A program made the translations under genes and the position numbers. A DNA stretch of 37,547 nucleotides from Candidatus Cloacimonadaceae bacterium. GTDB lineage: Bacteria > Cloacimonadota > Cloacimonadia > Cloacimonadales > Cloacimonadaceae. The stretch covers positions 1-37,547 of the forward strand of contig JAUYAR010000160.1 in NCBI GenBank assembly GCA_030693415.1, read 5' to 3'. Below the pieces are notes generated by a model. It was not told the origin of the DNA. It worked only from the letters and a program-made list of their open reading frames with translations, and searched no databases. This document shows positions 8,538-16,358 of this stretch, piece after piece (the stretch's first letter is position 1; each line of letters starts with the position of its first letter).

Positions 8538-8987
8538 TCAGACTTTATGAATCACGTATGTGACCAGACCCCAGACGAAGAAATCGCTCTCTTCATCGAT
8601 GACGATGGGGTTATATTCGTCATTTTCGGCAAGCAAGACATAGCGTCCGGCTTCGGTGCGCAGGCGCTTCACCGTCAGTTCTCCATTTAGGACAGCTACG
8701 ATGATGGAGTTATTTGCCGCTTCCAGAGATCGATCCACGATGAGAATGTCGTCTGGAAATATCCCTGCCTGGATCATCGAAAATCCTTCCACCCGCACAA
8801 AGAACGTGGAAGCTGGATGCTTGATCAGATGGTCGTTCAGATCCAGCGTGCCTTCGATGTAATCCGTTGCCGGAGATGGAAATCCGGCTGGTATGCGCGC
8901 TCCGAGAAGGGGGCGTTCGATCTTCTTCTCCGCCTTGAATCCATTGACAGCTTTGATCGTTCCATCGCTACCAGGTTTTTTTCTCAT
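8538..8987 (-). CDS. umuD: UmuD-like S24 self-cleaving SOS protein
   Basis: This 149-residue protein matches the S24 (LexA/UmuD) family. The self-cleavage site is Ala34-Gly35 in IPAGFPSPA, and the Ser-Lys dyad is Ser70 in VEGFSM and Lys107 in LTVKR. The Ser-to-Lys distance of 37 and the site-to-Ser distance match E. coli UmuD. The N-terminal arm is short and lacks a LexA DNA-binding domain, so a repressor is unlikely. In UmuD, RecA-stimulated cleavage activates translesion polymerase V with UmuC. No umuC lies in this window. A GAGG site lies 4 nt before the ATG. It heads an operon with an outer-membrane protein and a TSUP permease, an unusual setting. Confidence 0.9.
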   Translation of the reverse strand: MRKKPGSDGTIKAVNGFKAEKKIERPLLGARIPAGFPSPATDYIEGTLDLNDHLIKHPASTFFVRVEGFSMIQAGIFPDDILIVDRSLEAANNSIIVAVLNGELTVKRLRTEAGRYVLLAENDEYNPIVIDEESDFFVWGLVTYVIHKV

Positions 8988-9000
8988 ATTTCCTCTTATT

Positions 9001-9043
9001 CAAAAAAACAGTCAATCGAGCAAGCCTTGACCGATTGACTGTT
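9001..9043 (-). terminator. terminator of the TPR lipoprotein gene
   Basis: A perfect 12-bp inverted repeat (9007-9018 with 9032-9043, AACAGTCAATCG and its complement) closes a 13-nt loop. On the minus strand it runs into a long T-tract (complement of 9002-9008). It is 21 nt past the TPR gene stop. Because umuD starts only 14 nt beyond the T-tract, the same palindrome could also act as an operator for umuD. Confidence 0.8.
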
Positions 9044-9064
9044 CCTTGTCTTGATGTGTTTGAG

Positions 9065-10243
9065 CTATTTGATGGCTGCCAGTATTTTTTTGGCGTTGGT
9101 GCCATGAACGGCATCATTTTGGATGCGTTGCAGATCGGCTTTGGCTTCGGTGTTTTTCTTTTGTTTGAAGTAGGAATCTCCGCGCAGGAGAAAAGCCGCG
9201 GTTTTGCTGGAGTCCATATAGATCACCTGAGTGGCATAGGTGATGGTTTTATTATAGTTCTTTTGCTGATAAAAATGGTTTGCGAGAGCGAGAGCGATAT
9301 CGGCGTTGCGTTCGAGAGCCACGGATTTTTCCCAGGCTTCCGCCATTTTCGCAATGTTTTTTAGCTGGCGATAATTGTCGCCCATGATCCGATAGGCGCT
9401 TGCTGTGGTAGCGTTGTCCGGTTTGGTGGCGATCAGTTGTTCGAGGAGTTGGGTGGATCTGTTCCAGTTATTGATCGAGCGGTAGAAATCTGCTACGCGC
9501 GAAAAGACGTCAGGGTCTTTTTGCAGTTGCAGAGCTCTTTCAAAGTTCGCCGCGGCTTCGGGGTTATTGCCTTTTTCACGATAGCGTGTGCCGAGGATGA
9601 GAAAAGCTTTGTAGTCTCCCGATACGTCGGCATAGTCCTTCAAAACCTTGAAAGCGCGCACTTCGTCTTTGATGTTGTCGTTCAAGATGTTGTATTTCGC
9701 ATTGAGCATATCTTCGTTTCCAGGGTCGGATTTCAGCAGTAAATCATAATAGGATAAGGCTTCTTCAAATCTGCCGGCGTTTTGAGATGTCACAGCCATA
9801 TTTTGGTAGATGTCGGTAATGATTTTCTTTTGTTCTTCTTTGCTGATGGTAAGCAGCGCCAGCGATGCATAGATATCAACGGCGGTCTGGTATGATGCGA
9901 GGGCTTCGGTAAACATGCCTTGCTGCGAGTTGATAAACGCCAGGTCCGAATTGACTCTGGCGATGTTTAACAGCATGTCTTCGATGTTGATGTCGATGGA
10001 ATCAGCAGGTGTGGTAGTGGGTTTTGCTTCTTCAAAAAGTGCCTTAGCTTCGGAGAAACGGGCAAGTGCACCTTGATAATCCTTTTCAGCAAAGGATTCG
10101 GCTCCTTTCTTTGACGCTTCATAAGCAAGAGCCAGAGGATTGCGAACCGGAGCTTGTTCGACGACTACCTTGGTTTTGCTGCAAGCCGATATCAGGATCA
10201 GCATCGTAACTGCTATGAGCGATAAATATCCGAGTTTAAACAT
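9065..10243 (-). CDS. TPR-repeat lipoprotein
   Basis: The start is set at 10243 (392 residues) because GGAGG lies 6 nt before it and the protein then begins with a lipoprotein signal, MFKLGYLSLIAVTMLILISAC, with lipobox LISAC and Cys21. An upstream in-frame ATG 14 codons earlier lacks this. The rest is helical, with several tetratricopeptide units (for example ALARFSEAKALFEEA, ALSYYDLLLKSDPGN, AAANFERALQLQKDP, TITYATQVIYMDSSK). Such proteins scaffold envelope complexes. No partner is evident here. It is divergent from HU and has its own terminator. Confidence 0.88.
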   Translation of the reverse strand: MFKLGYLSLIAVTMLILISACSKTKVVVEQAPVRNPLALAYEASKKGAESFAEKDYQGALARFSEAKALFEEAKPTTTPADSIDINIEDMLLNIARVNSDLAFINSQQGMFTEALASYQTAVDIYASLALLTISKEEQKKIITDIYQNMAVTSQNAGRFEEALSYYDLLLKSDPGNEDMLNAKYNILNDNIKDEVRAFKVLKDYADVSGDYKAFLILGTRYREKGNNPEAAANFERALQLQKDPDVFSRVADFYRSINNWNRSTQLLEQLIATKPDNATTASAYRIMGDNYRQLKNIAKMAEAWEKSVALERNADIALALANHFYQQKNYNKTITYATQVIYMDSSKTAAFLLRGDSYFKQKKNTEAKADLQRIQNDAVHGTNAKKILAAIK

Positions 10244-10272
10244 TAAAACCTCCATGATTTTCTTTGCGCAAA

Positions 10273-10301
10273 CCATAACTGGCAAGGCACTATTTTGTCA
10301 A
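10273..10301 (-). promoter_or_regulatory. candidate promoter for the TPR lipoprotein
   Basis: Minus-strand TTGACA (complement at 10296-10301) is followed after 17 nt by TTATGG (10273-10278). The start codon at 10243 is about 25 nt further on. Confidence 0.45.
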
Positions 10302-10327
10302 TCGAAAAAGCAATCAGAGCTTTCTAT

Positions 10328-10359
10328 GAAAATAATCAACTACTTAGTTGATTATTTTC
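10328..10359. repeat. perfect AT-rich palindrome, 15-bp arms
   Basis: GAAAATAATCAACTA (10328-10342) and its exact complement (10345-10359) are separated by only two bases. It lies between the divergent TPR lipoprotein and HU genes, about 30 nt upstream of the lipoprotein -35. It could bind a dimeric regulator, be extruded as a hairpin, or act as a bidirectional terminator. No T-run is needed because the stem itself is AT-rich. Confidence 0.8.
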
Positions 10360-10461
10360 CAATCACAGTATATGTATGCACATCAATAAGATAGGCATTG
10401 TTGATAATGACTGAATATGCCCTAAACCCTGATTGGCAGAGGATCGAGCCGATTTTTTTTG

Positions 10462-10490
10462 TTGACAGAATATACCACGTTGGTTTTGAT
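10462..10490 (+). promoter_or_regulatory. candidate promoter for HU
   Basis: TTGACA (10462-10467) is followed after 17 nt by TTTGAT (10485-10490). A better -10, TATGAT, lies 5 nt further but would need a 22-nt spacer. The HU start codon is about 50 nt downstream. Confidence 0.45.
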
Positions 10491-10540
10491 ATGATTTGTA
10501 AAGTCTCTAACTCTTATCAGAATTATCTTAAGGAGGTAAA

Positions 10541-10816
10541 ATGAGCAGAGATGATTTGATCAAAAAGATTGCTGGCGCTGCCGGTGTGTCCCAGAGAGTA
10601 GCAGGTCTCGCACTTGCCGCTGTCCTGGAAGGTGTCACAGAAGCCCTTAAACAAGGCGACAGAGTATCCTTGGTCGGGTTTGGTTCGTTCAGCGTTGCCC
10701 AACGCAAAGCTCGCAATGGCATCAACCCCAAGACCAAGAAGCCACTAAAGATTCCGGCTCGCAAAGTTCCTGTCTTCAAAGCAGGTAAAAATCTTAAAGA
10801 CGCCGTGAAAAAGTAA
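10541..10816 (+). CDS. HU family DNA-binding protein
   Basis: This 91-residue nucleoid protein has the standard HU layout: a helical N-terminus (MSRDDLIKKIAGAAGVSQ), the dimer core with VSLVGFGSFSVAQRKARNG, and the DNA-binding arm with a basic INPKTKKPLKIPARKVPVFKAG segment containing the intercalating proline. HU bends and compacts DNA. AGGAGG lies 6 nt before the ATG. IHF would look similar, but the length and arm fit HU. The gene is monocistronic, with a promoter at 10462 and a terminator at 10838. Certain as a family member. Confidence 0.97.
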   Translation: MSRDDLIKKIAGAAGVSQRVAGLALAAVLEGVTEALKQGDRVSLVGFGSFSVAQRKARNGINPKTKKPLKIPARKVPVFKAGKNLKDAVKK

Positions 10817-10837
10817 CCAGATTTCACATTCTAAACA

Positions 10838-10864
10838 AAAGGCAGGATCACAAGTCCTGCCTTT
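10838..10864 (+). terminator. terminator after HU
   Basis: AAAGGCAGGA (10838-10847) pairs with TCCTGCCTTT (10855-10864) around a 7-nt loop, followed by the T-rich AACTTT. It lies 22 nt past the HU stop. Confidence 0.7.
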
Positions 10865-10890
10865 AACTTTATCTGGGTGATAAACAGTGA

Positions 10891-10919
10891 TTGACATAAT
10901 CTGCCTCATGGGAAAATGA
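10891..10919 (+). promoter_or_regulatory. candidate promoter for the ODC-type decarboxylase
   Basis: TTGACA (10891-10896), a 17-nt spacer and a poor -10 AAATGA (10914-10919). The start codon is at 10950, leaving a leader of about 25 nt. Confidence 0.35.
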
Positions 10920-10949
10920 CGCAAAAGATCTATGGAACAGGAATAATCG

Positions 10950-12131
10950 ATGTATAAAGAACCTTATCACTTCAATATAGCACGTTATATCGATCCCGAG
11001 CGCTTTGCTCGGATCAAGGAGTTTTCTCGCAACCTGGAAAGCCCTTGCCTGATTATCGATATCGAAATGATCCGGCAAAAGTATCATGCATTGGCGAAGA
11101 ACCTTCCCAATGCGCAGATGTATTATGCCGTGAAAGCGAATCCGTCCGATGACATCATCCTGCTACTGGAATCCCTCGGTTCAAATTTTGACATCGCTTC
11201 CCGCTTTGAGCTCGATCAGATGTTGCGCCTGGGCATTTCTCCAGATCGGCTCAGCTATGGCAACACGATCAAGAAAAAAAGCGACATCAAATACTTCTAT
11301 GAACGTGGAGTGGAACTCTTTGCCACGGACAGCGAAAACGATCTCTTGAACATCGCGGAAGTAGCACCCGGAGCGAAGGTTTTCTTTAGGATTCTCACCG
11401 AAGGCACTGGAGCGGACTGGCCATTATCGAAAAAGTTCGGTGCGCATTCGGACATGATCTATTATCTCATTGTGCAAGCTGCGGAGTTGAATCTGACCCC
11501 CTGGGGAATATCCTTTCACGTGGGATCCCAACAGCGGGATATCGGACAGTGGGATGACGCGGTCGCCAGATGCAAATATCTCTTCGACGCGGTTGCGGAA
11601 GAGGGAATCGAATTGAAGATGATCAATATCGGTGGCGGTTTCCCCGCAAACTATGTCGATCCCACTTACGAAGTGTCCGAATACACCGAAGAGATCATGC
11701 GTTTCATCAGCGAAGATTTTGGCGAGCACATTCCGCAGATCATTATGGAGCCGGGACGTTCGCTGATCGCGGATGCAGGAATCCTTGTTTCGGAGATCAT
11801 CAATATCACCCGCAAATCCAAAAACAACATCTATCAATGGGTTTTCCTGGACGTGGGTAAGTTTGGCGGATTGATCGAAACAATCGACGAATCGATCAAG
11901 TTTCCCATCTATTTCGACAAAGAAGGTTTGGCGGACGAGATCATCCTCGCGGGACCGACCTGCGACAGCATGGACATCCTCTATGAACACTATAAATATC
12001 ACATGCCGGAAACAATGCGACCTGGAGACCGCGTCTATATTTTCACCACCGGCGCCTATACACAAAGCTATAGCTCGATCAACTTCAACGGTTTCCCGCC
12101 ACTGAGATCAGTAGTATATAAAGATGGGTGA
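10950..12131 (+). CDS. fold-type III PLP decarboxylase, ornithine decarboxylase-like
   Basis: This 393-residue enzyme belongs to the alanine racemase-fold PLP decarboxylases. Lys62 in YYAVKANP should carry the cofactor. His190, the phosphate-binding IGGG (227-230) and EPGR (267-270) are all present. The C-terminal GPTCDSMD (335-342) supplies the active-site Cys338 and Asp339, and GAYT (368-371) the Tyr, as in ODC. These points favour ornithine (or lysine) decarboxylation to putrescine or cadaverine over diaminopimelate decarboxylase, which has a different C-terminal signature. Carboxynorspermidine decarboxylase is less likely. No spermidine synthase lies nearby. It precedes an Ldh_2 dehydrogenase by 69 nt. 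Confidence 0.88.
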   Translation: MYKEPYHFNIARYIDPERFARIKEFSRNLESPCLIIDIEMIRQKYHALAKNLPNAQMYYAVKANPSDDIILLLESLGSNFDIASRFELDQMLRLGISPDRLSYGNTIKKKSDIKYFYERGVELFATDSENDLLNIAEVAPGAKVFFRILTEGTGADWPLSKKFGAHSDMIYYLIVQAAELNLTPWGISFHVGSQQRDIGQWDDAVARCKYLFDAVAEEGIELKMINIGGGFPANYVDPTYEVSEYTEEIMRFISEDFGEHIPQIIMEPGRSLIADAGILVSEIINITRKSKNNIYQWVFLDVGKFGGLIETIDESIKFPIYFDKEGLADEIILAGPTCDSMDILYEHYKYHMPETMRPGDRVYIFTTGAYTQSYSSINFNGFPPLRSVVYKDG

Positions 12132-12200
12132 ACCAATGAATTTGCCCTACTTTCGCCATAACTGCGAAACTGAAATCCATTTACAGCCAAAGGACATGAA

Positions 12201-13289
12201 ATGAAACATCTTCCCATCGACATTCTTAAATCCTTCATGATCGAAGTTTTCACCCGCGTCGGAGTGCCCGAACCCGATGCCAATATTTGCGCGGACATCC
12301 TCATCGCCAGTGACCTCAAGGGCATCGAATCCCACGGGATCGGACGCCTCAAGATGTATTATGACCGCATCAAACTCGGAATTCAAAAACCCCTCACCCG
12401 GATTGACGTGATCCGAGACAGACACGCCACGGCAGTCTGGGATGGAACCCACGGCATGGGGCACGTGATCGGTTTCAAAGCCATGCAAAGCGCGATCGAA
12501 AAAGCCGCCAAATATGGCATCGGTGCGGTTGCTGTGAGAAATTCCACCCACTATGGCATCTGCGGATACTATGCCGAGATGGCATGCGAAAAAGACATGA
12601 TCGGTCTCACTTTCACAAACGCCCGTCCTTCCACTTGTCCTACCCACGGCGTCTCACCGCTTTTGGGAACTAATCCGATCTGTTTCGGAGCGCCTTCCGA
12701 TCTGCCTTACCCTTTTATCTACGATGCTGCCACGTCCATCTCCCAAAGAGGAAAGGTCGAACAATACGCCCGTGAGGAAAAAGCCACTCCCGCCGGCTGG
12801 GCGATCGATCTGGAAGGAAATCCTCAGACCGATACCAATCGGCTATTGGTGGATCTGATCAAGCAGACCGCTTCATTATTGCCCATTGGCGGAACGGACG
12901 AGCTTTCCGGTTCCCACAAGGGTTATGGACTGGCAACGATGGTGGAAATCCTCTGTGCTGCCCTGCAAAACGGCAGCTATCTGAACATGCTCCTCGGTCT
13001 GGACGAAAGCGGCAAACCCGCCACATACAATCTTGGGCATTTTTTCATGGCGATCAATATCGATTTCTTCACGGAAATTGACGACTTCAAAAATACAACC
13101 GGTGCCATTTGCAGAGAATTACAAGCATCAAAGCTCTTTCCCGGGCAGGATCGCGTCTATGTCGCAGGGGAAAAGGAATATGAAAGTGCGCTCAAAATCC
13201 GTGAATTTGGAGTGCCTATCATACCTAATTTGCAGAGAGATATCGAGGTTATGCAACGCGAATTGAACCTTGACATGATAAAGCTGTAG
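12201..13289 (+). CDS. Ldh_2-type malate/L-lactate (sulfolactate) dehydrogenase
   Basis: This 362-residue NAD(P)-dependent oxidoreductase of the type-2 malate/L-lactate dehydrogenase family is unrelated to classical LDH. The conserved active-site segments are GIESHGIGRL (His45) and VRNSTHYGICGYYA (His116). The family reduces or oxidises 2-oxo/2-hydroxy acids such as oxaloacetate, pyruvate or sulfopyruvate. The exact substrate is open. GTNPICFGAP and SGSHKGYGLATMVEILCAAL are further family landmarks. It follows the decarboxylase without a visible terminator, and a new promoter for the next gene begins 11 nt after it ends. RBS: AAAGGACATGAAATG is weak but acceptable. Confidence 0.93.
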   Translation: MKHLPIDILKSFMIEVFTRVGVPEPDANICADILIASDLKGIESHGIGRLKMYYDRIKLGIQKPLTRIDVIRDRHATAVWDGTHGMGHVIGFKAMQSAIEKAAKYGIGAVAVRNSTHYGICGYYAEMACEKDMIGLTFTNARPSTCPTHGVSPLLGTNPICFGAPSDLPYPFIYDAATSISQRGKVEQYAREEKATPAGWAIDLEGNPQTDTNRLLVDLIKQTASLLPIGGTDELSGSHKGYGLATMVEILCAALQNGSYLNMLLGLDESGKPATYNLGHFFMAINIDFFTEIDDFKNTTGAICRELQASKLFPGQDRVYVAGEKEYESALKIREFGVPIIPNLQRDIEVMQRELNLDMIKL

Positions 13290-13299
13290 CAATATTTTC

Positions 13300-13328
13300 T
13301 TGACAGACTACCGTATAGATTCATTTAT
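13300..13328 (+). promoter_or_regulatory. candidate promoter for the porin-like gene
   Basis: TTGACA (13300-13305) is followed after 17 nt by ATTTAT (13323-13328). The ATG is at 13362, preceded by AAGGAG. Confidence 0.5.
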
Positions 13329-13361
13329 GAACCACAAGTCTAAACATAAGGAGTACTCAGA

Positions 13362-14462
13362 ATGAAAAAAGTTATCGCAATCCTCATTTGCGTGATGCTC
13401 GCCGGCATGGTATTTGCCATCGAGTTCAAGCAAGACGGGGTTTTTCGCGCCCGCGCTGCAATCTATAACGACCTAAACGAAGAAGACGGCGGTCATCTCG
13501 ACAACCGGCTCCAGTTTGGTTTGAACGCAGAACTTCATGAATATTTGAATATGTATGGCAAGGTTGAAATTGGCAACCTAACCTGGGGCACCGATGGTGG
13601 AGCAATCACCACCAGCGGAGTAAACATCAAGACTTTTGAGCTTTATATCGATTACCGGATCGAATCCCTCATGGCAAACGTGAAGATCGGTCAACAGTGG
13701 TGGTCGGATCATCGCGGTCTCATATTAAATGATACTTTTTCAGGGATCGTGTTCACCATGGACAATTGCATGAGTTTCAAAACCCAAGTGGGATGGATCA
13801 AGGCAAATGAACGTTGGAAAAACAAATCCGATGACTACAACGTGTTTTTGATCAATGCCCAGACTGATTCTCCCATGCCTGCCGGCGTGTTATTCATGTA
13901 TGGCAGGGACGACAATCCCGCCTTCGAGATGAGCAACATCACATTCATGCCCTATGTCACAGTCAAGAACGATCCGATCGAACTCGATCTGACCGGCTTT
14001 GTCGATTATCAAATGTACACCAGCCCGATTGACTCCGAACTCTCTTTTGGCGCAGCAGCCAAGGCGAATATGGACTTGGGTATGATGCAAATCGGCGCGG
14101 ACATACTTTATGTAAGCGAAAAAGGTCTCACCACGCTCAGTCCCTACTACCAGAACGGGCTCTATATCTATGGTTACGGACCCCATCATGACGGTGTGAA
14201 CCTCTATTGGGGAAACTATAATGCACCTCAGAACGCCAATTTCCTCTCTGCCGTGGCTTCGGTTCGTATGCCTCTCAATGATAGTATGACGGCTTTCGGA
14301 GCTTTCGGTTTGTTGATTGATACCGGCATGGAGATCAACGCCGGAATCGAAATCAACTTGATTCCCGATCTGTTGAAACTCTCCGGCTATGGTGCCTATG
14401 GCATTCACGAAAGCGAAACCAAAAACTACATGTTCGGAACCACGATCAAGACCAGTTTCTAA
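13362..14462 (+). CDS. porin-like outer-membrane beta-barrel protein
   Basis: This 366-residue protein has a signal peptide (MKKVIAILICVMLAGMVFA, cleavage near 19), many alternating aromatic strands and a C-terminal Phe (KTSF), the recognition mark for BAM-assembled barrels. The overall plan (VFRARAAIYND..., then strands with WWSDHRGLILND) resembles FCB porin-like or alginate-export-like barrels, but I cannot name a family or a substrate. It has its own promoter at 13300 and a strong terminator at 14486, so it is probably an abundant monocistronic product. The start is clear, with AAGGAG 9 nt upstream. Confidence 0.85.
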   Translation: MKKVIAILICVMLAGMVFAIEFKQDGVFRARAAIYNDLNEEDGGHLDNRLQFGLNAELHEYLNMYGKVEIGNLTWGTDGGAITTSGVNIKTFELYIDYRIESLMANVKIGQQWWSDHRGLILNDTFSGIVFTMDNCMSFKTQVGWIKANERWKNKSDDYNVFLINAQTDSPMPAGVLFMYGRDDNPAFEMSNITFMPYVTVKNDPIELDLTGFVDYQMYTSPIDSELSFGAAAKANMDLGMMQIGADILYVSEKGLTTLSPYYQNGLYIYGYGPHHDGVNLYWGNYNAPQNANFLSAVASVRMPLNDSMTAFGAFGLLIDTGMEINAGIEINLIPDLLKLSGYGAYGIHESETKNYMFGTTIKTSF

Positions 14463-14485
14463 ACAATTCCGAGATACTATATTTC

Positions 14486-14518
14486 AAGCCCGGCGGACAC
14501 CAATCGCCGGGCTTTTTT
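14486..14518 (+). terminator. rho-independent terminator of the porin-like gene
   Basis: AAGCCCGGCG (14486-14495) pairs with CGCCGGGCTT (14505-14514) around a 9-nt loop, followed by TTTT. It lies 23 nt after the stop codon. Confidence 0.92.
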
Positions 14519-14539
14519 GAATAGCGTAAAATATCATGC

Positions 14540-14568
14540 TTGTTTCAAGCCTCTCGATGATTACTATA
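14540..14568 (+). promoter_or_regulatory. weak candidate promoter for trxA
   Basis: TTGTTT (14540-14545) and ACTATA (14563-14568) are separated by 17 nt. Start codon at 14599. Confidence 0.3.
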
Positions 14569-14598
14569 TCACCATGTTATATCAAGATGGAGATTACA

Positions 14599-14910
14599 AT
14601 GATAGTTGAGCTTAACAACAAGGATTTTGACCAGAGTATCGCAAGCGGTGCCGTGATCGTGGATTTTTGGGCGGACTGGTGTGGACCCTGCCGAGTTCTT
14701 GCACCTATTTTGGAAGAGCTGGAGGGAGAATATAACGATGTCACCATAGTAAAATTGAATGTGGACGACTTTCCCGAGATTGCCGGAAAGCACGGCGTGA
14801 TGAGCATTCCCACCCTGATGTTCTTCAAATCCGGCAAATTGATCGATACTACAGTCGGCGTCGTCTCCAAAGCGGTGATCGAAAAGAAGATTGCGGATAT
14901 CAGAGGCTGA
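14599..14910 (+). CDS. trxA: thioredoxin
   Basis: The start is at 14599 because GGAG lies 6 nt upstream and the resulting 103-residue protein begins MIVELNNKDF, as thioredoxins do. An ATG in frame further upstream would only add a non-conserved tail. The redox motif is WCGPC (27-31) in FWADWCGPC. The cis-Pro71 (SIPT) and the C-terminal KIADIRG are typical. It is a cytoplasmic dithiol-disulfide reductant for ribonucleotide reductase and other targets. It is the first gene of a pair: the acyltransferase starts 9 nt later. No thioredoxin reductase is present in the window. Confidence 0.97.
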   Translation: MIVELNNKDFDQSIASGAVIVDFWADWCGPCRVLAPILEELEGEYNDVTIVKLNVDDFPEIAGKHGVMSIPTLMFFKSGKLIDTTVGVVSKAVIEKKIADIRG

Positions 14911-14919
14911 AACTCCATT

Positions 14920-15810
14920 TTGAAAAGAAATAAAATCCTCCATCATATCGAATATTGTTCATTGCGGACGGTGCTTTTTGTCCTTCGCGTCTTGCCCTAC
15001 AAGCTGAGTATGGCATTTATCCGCTGTCTCGTGGTTGGGATCGGATACCACGCCGGAGTTCGCAAAATAGTAGCATTGCGCCAGATTGAAATGGTCTATC
15101 CGGAAAAGAGCCTTGCCGACCGGCGTGCATTGCTCAAAAAGCTCTATCTTTATATGGCTTTGATGGTGGGGGAGATCTATGTGATGAGGGAGAAAAAGCT
15201 GATCGCAAACTCCTCCTTCCAGGGGATGGAATACATCGAGGCTGCTTTTGCCATGGGCAGGGGAGCGATCCTCGCCACTGCACATTTTGGCAATTGGGAA
15301 GCGGCGCGAGTATTTCCCAAATTCGGAATTCCCGTCTCCGTGATCGTCAAGCGCCAGCGAAACATTCTCTTTGATCGGTTCAACAATGCCATCCGCGGAA
15401 AACACGGGGTCGGGGTCATCGATATGCGCCGCGGGCTCAGAGACATCATCACCTGTCTCCACAAAAACGAAATGGTCGCAATTCTCGCTGATCAAAACGC
15501 GGGCAAGGCGGGCATCGTTCTCGATTTTCTCGGCTTCCCCGCCTCCCATTGGAAGGGCGTGGCAAAACTCTCCCTGCGCTACAAGATCCCGATCATCCCC
15601 GGTTTCGCGCTCATGACGGAAGGCTCCCACATCCGCTTTTGTTTCGAGCCCCCTATCTATCATCCCGAGCTGGACGACAACGAGGAAAACTATGCCATCG
15701 TCCTCGGCGAGATCAATGCCGTCGTGGAACGCTATATCCGCGACTACCCGGAACAGTGGTTCTGGGTGCATAAGCGCTGGAAAGGCGCTTATGACATGTT
15801 TGCCGGATAG
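14920..15810 (+). CDS. LpxL/HtrB-type lipid A acyltransferase family protein
   Basis: This 296-residue inner-membrane protein belongs to the lysophospholipid/lipid A acyltransferase superfamily. The H-x4-E catalytic motif is His122/Glu127 in TAHFGNWEAA, followed by VSVIVKRQRN and a region with MRRGLRDI...ILADQNAG as in LpxL/LpxM. An N-terminal hydrophobic segment (about 15-45) anchors it. It would add a secondary acyl chain to lipid A or another lipid. The initiation codon is TTG, starting 9 nt after the trxA stop, with GAGG about 13 nt upstream. The next in-frame ATG (codon 31) would cut into the anchor, so TTG is favoured. It implies LPS or a lipid A-like envelope. Confidence 0.85.
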   Translation: MKRNKILHHIEYCSLRTVLFVLRVLPYKLSMAFIRCLVVGIGYHAGVRKIVALRQIEMVYPEKSLADRRALLKKLYLYMALMVGEIYVMREKKLIANSSFQGMEYIEAAFAMGRGAILATAHFGNWEAARVFPKFGIPVSVIVKRQRNILFDRFNNAIRGKHGVGVIDMRRGLRDIITCLHKNEMVAILADQNAGKAGIVLDFLGFPASHWKGVAKLSLRYKIPIIPGFALMTEGSHIRFCFEPPIYHPELDDNEENYAIVLGEINAVVERYIRDYPEQWFWVHKRWKGAYDMFAG

Positions 15811-15948
15811 GCTCTCACCATTTATTCATTCTTGTTAAAAGGTCTCGTTTTTAACTCCAAACAAGCCATTTATCATCAATGCAGCGGTCACAGGAAAGAT
15901 AGAAATAAACCATCCACAAATCTGTGTATGAAGTGAAAGTAAGGTGAA

Positions 15949-15982
15949 ATGAACTGACGGGGACGTCGGTAACTCCAATTCC
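15949..15982. repeat. ACCGACG-type hairpin repeat, diverged copy
   Basis: The 18-nt hairpin ACTGACGGGGACGTCGGT (15953-15970) matches the 23541 and 36861 copies except for one C-to-T change, which turns a C-G pair into U-G and keeps the stem. The flanks (ATGAA before, TAACTCCAATTCC after) are also shared in part. Confidence 0.75.
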
Positions 15983-16040
15983 AAACTCCAATTCCGATAA
16001 TTCCACATGTGGCGGCAAGTGGCTCTCCCATTTGGCTGCG

Positions 16041-16074
16041 TTAATCAAGCGTAATAATACTAACGCTTGATTAA
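16041..16074. repeat. 12-bp perfect inverted repeat
   Basis: TTAATCAAGCGT (16041-16052) and its exact complement (16063-16074) flank a 10-nt AT-rich loop. A third partial unit GCTTGATTAA follows at 16076. Confidence 0.7.
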
Positions 16075-16094
16075 GGCTTGATTAACACTTTGGA

Positions 16095-16120
16095 TGTAGC
16101 GCAGCATGCCGATGCTGCGG
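16095..16120. repeat. GTAGCGCAG hairpin repeat, copy 1
   Basis: The stem is CGCAGCAT (16100-16107) and ATGCTGCG (16112-16119), with loop GCCG. It belongs to the same family as the copies at 20346-20374 and 20406-20434. Confidence 0.8.
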
Positions 16121-16123
16121 TGG

Positions 16124-16152
16124 TGTCAATTGGAAGTCAATTGGAAGTCATG
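16124..16152. repeat. short tandem repeat
   Basis: The 11-nt unit GTCAATTGGAA occurs about twice in tandem and again partly (GTCATGAGCAATTCC). Non-coding. Confidence 0.55.
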
Positions 16153-16314
16153 AGCAATTCCACTGACATGTGAATTTGTGATGAAATCTGTGAAAACGAG
16201 CAGCGGAAACACAATCCATATTGATCCATGAAAAAACATGGAAAATAACGATCATAGCCGATCTGCGTCATCTGCGTTCTATTCAACATCAAAGCCTCGC
16301 CGGTTTTTTTTGTC

Positions 16315-16343
16315 TTGACAAAATAGCACCCTCAAATGATTTG
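16315..16343 (+). promoter_or_regulatory. candidate promoter for tRNA-Leu
   Basis: TTGACA (16315-16320), a 17-nt spacer and a poor -10 GATTTG (16338-16343). The tRNA begins at 16359. Confidence 0.4.
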
Positions 16344-16358
16344 TGCCGCACAGTATGT

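Larger units (their letters stand above)
15811..16358. other. 548-nt non-coding gap with several repeats
   Basis: No convincing gene is present; the only open frames are short and lack conserved motifs. The gap holds a copy of the ACCGACG/CGTCGGT hairpin family (15949-15982), a 12-bp inverted repeat (16041-16074), a GTAGCGCAG hairpin (16095-16120), a short tandem repeat near 16124, and a -35 for tRNA-Leu. Confidence 0.7.

Noticed and set aside
10440-10540. Bacteroidetes-type promoter with TAnnTTTG at -7 for HU
   Set aside because: The TATGATTTG string has the wrong spacing, and the TTTG-type spacing is not repeated at other promoters.
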